In this document: positions 59,278-64,000 of the stretch, one piece after another
Layout of the letters: every line of letters starts with the position of its first letter
Numbering within the stretch: the first letter of the stretch is position 1
Assembly: GCA_014898425.1 (NCBI GenBank)
Contig: RCSZ01000005.1
Coordinates: 1,054,001-1,118,000, forward strand
Reading direction: 5' to 3'
DNA: 64,000 nt
Source of the DNA: Botryotinia globosa
Lineage: Eukaryota; Ascomycota; Leotiomycetes; Helotiales; Sclerotiniaceae
The notes under the pieces: generated by a model
Database searches by the model: none
Told to the model about the DNA's origin: nothing
The model's input: the letters and a program-made list of their open reading frames with translations, nothing else
Translations under genes and position numbers: made by a program

Positions 59278-62200
59278 GTATTTGCTGAAGATTCGCTAAA
59301 CTTATGAATATAAATCCAAACCATTGACTGTTAGTGGAGAAGATGGGAGCTGCCCCACTTGTTCATTAGATGATGATCCATATCTTTGCTACCCAACCAT
59401 TCTGAAAAGATTGGAAATCCCTTGATTATTTTGTATCGAATGATCGTCTAGATGATCTCCTCTTTTAGCATTGTAAATAGAGTGGTATATTTCTGCATTT
59501 GACGTTGTTCAGTCGAAACATCTATGAGAGAGGTTACATATAGACCTAAGTTAGCAAATTCACTATTCATCTAATAATCTAGTCACAAGCAATGTAAACT
59601 TTCAAACCATCATATAAATGTAAACAAAGACAATATTTTCTTATTAAAGCCTATCATATAGCAGATGTATTCACAATCCAAGTCTGTTGTACTATCCATT
59701 GCGGTTACACCATGAGAAAATCTTCTCTTCTCATCTCGACTCTACCATATTCAAGCTTGCGGTTGTTTATATATCAACAATATACGGCGAATTTTCCAAA
59801 TTCTTGAAACCTGGCATTCATTCAATGGCATAGGTTTCTGGAGTGAATAATGTGTTGTAGGATTCTGGAGTGAGTTCACTGCGGTGAAATCACGACATTT
59901 AGGTTGTCTGCGAAAAACCAAAGATGTTGGCTAATAGTCTTCGTTCGACTTGACAAGAAGAGAGGTATGCACACTTGAATCTGTGAAGTCATGCCGGGTA
60001 TCTTATAGCCCAGACATCTGCCCTGATACCAGCACGTGCATTACATAGCAACTACATCTAGTCAGATTCTCGGTCTTGATTTTGACGGACCAGGAGATAA
60101 CGAATCACCTTCTGACGCAAGTTATCAACACAGTGATCTATCACATCCATAAACATAGTAACTCTGACCAAACCGCCATGTTCGAGGTTCCCCAAGATGA
60201 TGGTGCAATATCCGTGGACTTTATTTCCATGGTTCTGCTGTGTATTTGTAACAATCCTCATATGAAGAATGCCGTAATGTATTCAGACAATGCAACTGAA
60301 TCCACAAATCGATACATTTGCGGTCCAAACTTCTACTGGCAAATCATAAAGCACGATTGAGAAGGTCGAAGGTTCTGTTCATACATCACATGTCCAATAG
60401 TTCCTAGATCTAATAATTCCTCCCTTCCATCAAACCGATTATCGCCAATGCTAGTCAAGTCGTCAGCACCAGTTTCTCCAAGTATAAAGGCAAAGCTACA
60501 TAGGTGATAAAATTTGAGAAGCACTGCAGTCATTCTCCCCACCGTTGGGTCTGAGCATGGGGATTGGGCATTGCAATTCGGACGGATGTGCGAGATAGGT
60601 GGTCAGCTTGTACGGACCTACACTTTGACCTTGACAGAGACTCCTTTTCATGATTTTGACAAGCAAAATTAGGTTCCCCATCATATAGATCGATATCTAA
60701 AATCCCACGTGCTGTTTGAAAGTTACCCCAGTAGATGCCCCGATTTTCTTCGTTTCCTGTTCCTGGGGACGGGACCTAGTGCATCACATCGATTTGTACC
60801 TTGTTCCACTTGACACCGGATCTGCATGAATGGAGGTATCTTACCATCTTAACATGTCGCCATGCAATTGCGGAGATCAATATCATTTCCAACATCTTAA
60901 CAACTGGTCTGTATGTAGTCTATGGCGTCGAGACTGATGGCTAGCTGGTGAATTCAACCAACCGTTATGCGCATGTACTAATATGAGATCCAACACTTAC
61001 CTATTTACCATACCCTCTCAAATATTCGTAACATTGGACATTCCAGATCACATACCAAGAAGAGGTCTATATTGTCTCACACGGAGGGAAACATAAGATA
61101 GAGTTCGCTTTATTATGGAATTTGTCGAATCGCGATGCATGTGTGTTGGTAACTGTGTGATGTGAGCGTTCTAGATCAGTGCATATCCTGGATTTCAATA
61201 AGTTGTCAAATGCAAATTGCAAGCTGCAAGTAGGCAGGTATGCTTTGCACTATGTTCCATGTAAATTTAAAGTCCGAACCTTTAAATATGGGTATTGAAA
61301 CCCGCTTAGATGGCAAGTTAGCTTACCAGCGAGTGTGTACATTCACTTTCTAAGCATTGGTCATTGCTCATAATATTTGCATAGTATAGCTCGCGCGATT
61401 TGTTCGGGATACTATGCGATATCAGATATATGAAAGGAAGAAGATGACTAAAAACAAGAGAACTAGAACGCTTGGTACTGAAACCGCTGGAAGGAGTTTA
61501 CAGTAATAGGCATCGTCAAGATCTGAAACTTACGCGGGAAAATTCTGTAAGTGATAAGCTGACAATAATTCACAATGTTAAAGGATGTGTAGCTATTGGC
61601 TCAAAGTCCAATGGTATGCTCAGAGTCAAATTATCCACAAACCATCTGTACTCTGGTCCTCTACCCAGAGGTCTTGACATACTTGCTTCGATTCAATGCC
61701 GGAAACATCCACATACAGCCTCTAAGAAAATTTGAGTATTCATCAACATTCTATGACGAGAAATTCCTATGGCTCTGACATTTCCAGAGACAAGAAACTC
61801 AAAATATACAGAAACCAGGGAGAACACGCTTTAAAATTCATGATAGTGGTCAAGAAGTAAAATCCTATAATTTATGAGATCAACATACCAATCTATGTCG
61901 AGTGTAAGAAGATCGAGGGTGTGAGCAGAGTAGTTATGAAATGAATAAGGAGTTTGAGAAATGAGAGCGAACGGGTAAAAATGACATATAAATGATATCT
62001 AACAGTTGTAAGAAAAAGAGAAGCATCGAGGAGCTTCGCTTGAAGCTTGTAGTGGAGTTGGAATCGCCGACCATCTTTGATCTTCCGAAATGGTGATTCT
62101 TTTGTAATTTGAAAACCTTGATGTAAGTGCACCGCTTCGATTATTAATATACCTAATACATCGCTGAAGATTTCCTACCAAAGCCAGGCATAAATTCAGA

Positions 62201-62362
62201 TCCTCAAGTTTCTTGTAAGCATTCTAATGTGAATACACTCAAAAAATCCACAGATAAATACATCCCGAAGAATGAAAGAACACCCAATTCGCCCATCTTT
62301 TATTCTGTTCTTATCCACAACGCCTATACCCAAATATTCTTCCATCCTTCAAGTCTGGAATT
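59278..62362. other. Gene-poor spacer between tRNA-Leu and DID2
   Basis: No frame over about 95 codons and no recognisable product. The left part is the tRNA-Leu 5' flank and the right part the DID2 3' flank. Frames at 60076-60360 and 61472-61735 show no domain and overlap frames on the other strand. Confidence 0.55.
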
Positions 62363-63210
62363 CTACGATCTCAAGGCCCTTAATCTTTCGCCCAATCCAT
62401 CCTCCTCTACTTCAGTTGGATTTGATTTGACCGGGGTAGCCGCTTCCGGACTCTTCATCTCTTGATTCAACTCAATTCCAGCCTCATCCGCAACTTGGTT
62501 CATCAATCTATCAACATCTTCTTGAGGAGTGGCTACTGCTGTTGCCGATGTAGTTGCGTTTTCGTAATAGCCGGTTGCTACATCTAAATCTTCGAATTGT
62601 GTTTCGAATCGATCCATTACTGCCGAGATCTATAGATTTTATGTTTTGTCAGTTAAAGTTAAAAGTGGGATTGGGTCTTAGAGATCCGATGATTGATAGA
62701 TGGGAAACTGACCTTTTCCAAATCCATAGCTTTCATAGCTTGATCCATCCCTCTTACTACATTCGTCATGCTGCCGGTGACTTGTCTCATGGTAACAGCT
62801 GTCTGTACTCTACTGGCCACGGCATCGATTCTACTGGCTAATCTTAGTAGATTTAATTTCTCATTTTGTTTGCGTATGGCATTTTCGGCATTGATTTTGG
62901 CGATATCGGGGTGGCCTTGTTGAATTGCCTGTAGAGTGATGTTAACGAGCTGTCTTGGTATGGATATGTGTGAGATGGAAAGGCACGATATACCTTCTTG
63001 AGTTTATCCTTCTCGGCCTTTTCCGCTTGTCCAGCTTTGTTGGCTTGTCGGTTGATTTGTTTTGCGGTGAACTGAATATTGAGTTAGTTTGAGGCTAAAT
63101 TTATGCGCAAAACAGTTGATGTTGAAGTGCCATCGATGTGCAATATTGGGTGAAAGATAAGCAGAATGACGTACCTTCAAATTGAAGAGGGCTTTCTCGA
63201 GTCCTGACAT
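62363..63210 (-). CDS. DID2: ESCRT-III-associated protein Did2/Vps46 (CHMP1)
   Basis: Did2/CHMP1 recruits the AAA ATPase Vps4 to ESCRT-III during multivesicular body sorting. Minus-strand exons 63210-63175, 63071-62994, 62928-62713 and 62629-62363 give 198 residues, the usual length for this family. The start [12 protein letters not shown] is encoded by a 12-codon first exon. The basic N-terminal helical core ([40 protein letters not shown]) is followed by an acidic C-terminal half and ends with the MIT-interacting motif [11 protein letters not shown] that binds Vps4. Introns are 103, 65 and 83 nt, dense for so small a gene. It diverges from the DUF427-type gene over 344 bases. Confidence 0.95.
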
Positions 63211-63554
63211 GATGATGCTGAATGGTAGATATGATATTAAAAAGCCGCGGAATGTGTTTGTAAGGGTATCGCGATGACAATAGACAGAACTTGGATGGAA
63301 TGGATATTCTGTAGATGGATGGAATTCTACCTAGCCTTGCGAACTTGGATCGATCTTGCACATGTGTGACGCTTGCGGGGGCGCTAGGCTTAACCTTAGA
63401 TTGCTTAGTCATTCAAACTTTAGATATGCATAAACCTAAACCTCTTGACGTCTTATATATACCTACCTAGGTATCATCCTTCTTTCTAGAACATCATATG
63501 ATTCAATTGTATTATTGATTTACACATCTATCCACCAAGACACTTTCTATCAAT
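63211..63554. promoter_or_regulatory. Divergent promoter region of DID2 and the DUF427-type gene
   Basis: The two start codons are 344 bases apart. A TACCTAGGTA palindrome at 63464-63473 lies 82 bases before the plus-strand start, and a TATATATA patch sits just upstream of it (about 63452-63460). Confidence 0.5.
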
Positions 63555-64000
63555 ATGCTTCCAAAACCAAGGCTTAATGTTCAAAACTTTCCACGTCCAC
63601 CTCTCCTTGAGAAAACATCTCGTCATCTCGTTGTAAGATATCGAGGTCAAACCATCGCTGAAACAAATGATGCATATTGGGTTTTGGAAACATATCATTC
63701 GCCCAGTCAACACCCCTTTTCCATTCATGACAGCTCTAGCCTCTCTCTCCTCTCTCCTCTCTCCTCTCTCCATCCATAACCTAACATGAGAACAGCATAC
63801 TACCTCCCCGCCACTTCCCTATCTCCAAAGTTTCCTCTGACCCCCACCAACAAATCCACTTTTTGTGAATACAAAGGCTGGGCCACATATTACTCGATCT
63901 CATTACCTGCACCTTTCTCTCCTTCTCCTGCATCTCTTTGTCCATTTGAAGACCAACTAAAATCATCCGAGCCACGAAAGCATGAAATACCCAACAGAAT
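63555..64000 (+). CDS. DUF427-type protein, 3' end outside the window
   Basis: Exons 63555-63705 and 63796 to the window end give at least 118 residues. The joined protein reads RYRGQTIAETNDAYWVLET, then HSPTYYLPATSL and CEYKGWATYYSI, the pattern of DUF427 proteins (a small beta-rich fold of unknown function, widespread in bacteria and fungi). The intron (90 nt) has a weak donor GTCAAC but a good CTAAC branch site and ACAG acceptor. Without splicing the frame runs into a CTCTC repeat and stops at 63779. The gene is cut by the right end. Confidence 0.8.

Overview
The window looks like nuclear DNA of a filamentous ascomycete. Genes are separated by long AT-rich spacers full of microsatellites. 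Introns are short (about 48-100 nt, a few near 200-250) with fungal GTRNGT donors and CTAAC/CTGAC branch sites. Several tRNA genes carry introns, and the proteins (secreted pectin methylesterase, vacuolar subtilisin, SRPK, Imh1-type golgin) are of Pezizomycotina type. The plant-cell-wall enzyme and general style suggest a plant-associated leotiomycete such as Botrytis/Sclerotinia; this is inference, since no search was run.

Layout. 1-3.5 kb: no convincing gene, but a 121-bp TA-flanked inverted-repeat element. 3.5-4.7 kb: pectin methylesterase (+). 5.4 kb: tRNA-Glu with intron. 6.2-14.3 kb: a giant BEACH/WD40 protein (-). 14.3-17.2 kb: repeat-rich spacer. 17.2-19.0 kb: vacuolar subtilisin-like protease (+). 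19.6-23.1 kb: large disordered protein of unknown function (+). 23.1-28.7 kb: gene-poor stretch with a second TA-flanked inverted-repeat element. 28.75 kb: possible 91-aa protein. 30.6-31.7 kb: 342-aa unknown protein (+). 31.9-33.15 kb: Lunapark (-), divergent from an Imh1-type GRIP golgin at 34.2-38.2 kb (+). 38.6-39.8 kb: FAD monooxygenase (-). 39.8-43.4 kb: microsatellite-rich spacer. 43.5-45.5 kb: SR-protein kinase (+). 46.8-48.3 kb: Brl1/Brr6 nuclear-envelope protein (-), divergent from Iws1/Spn1 (48.7-50.2 kb, +). 52.1-53.6 kb: SREBP-type bHLH factor (-). 53.6-62.3 kb: gene-poor, holding a cluster of three intron-containing tRNAs (Val, Arg, Leu). 62.4-63.2 kb: ESCRT-III Did2/CHMP1 (-), divergent from a DUF427-type protein that runs off the right end.

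For each multi-exon gene I joined exons by hand on splice signals, reading frame and recognisable protein continuity. Every joined CDS is a whole number of codons (the truncated right-hand gene excepted). Most genes are housekeeping: ER shape (Lunapark), Golgi tethering (Imh1), endosomal sorting (Did2, BEACH protein), vacuolar proteolysis, nuclear envelope and pore biogenesis (Brl1), and transcription and splicing control (Iws1, SRPK, bHLH). They do not form a pathway cluster. I found no CRISPR array, no transposase gene and no convincing new multi-gene system. The most unusual items are the two MITE-like elements, a recurring TACCTAGGTA palindrome, two cases of likely alternative or easily missed splicing, and three unrecognised proteins.
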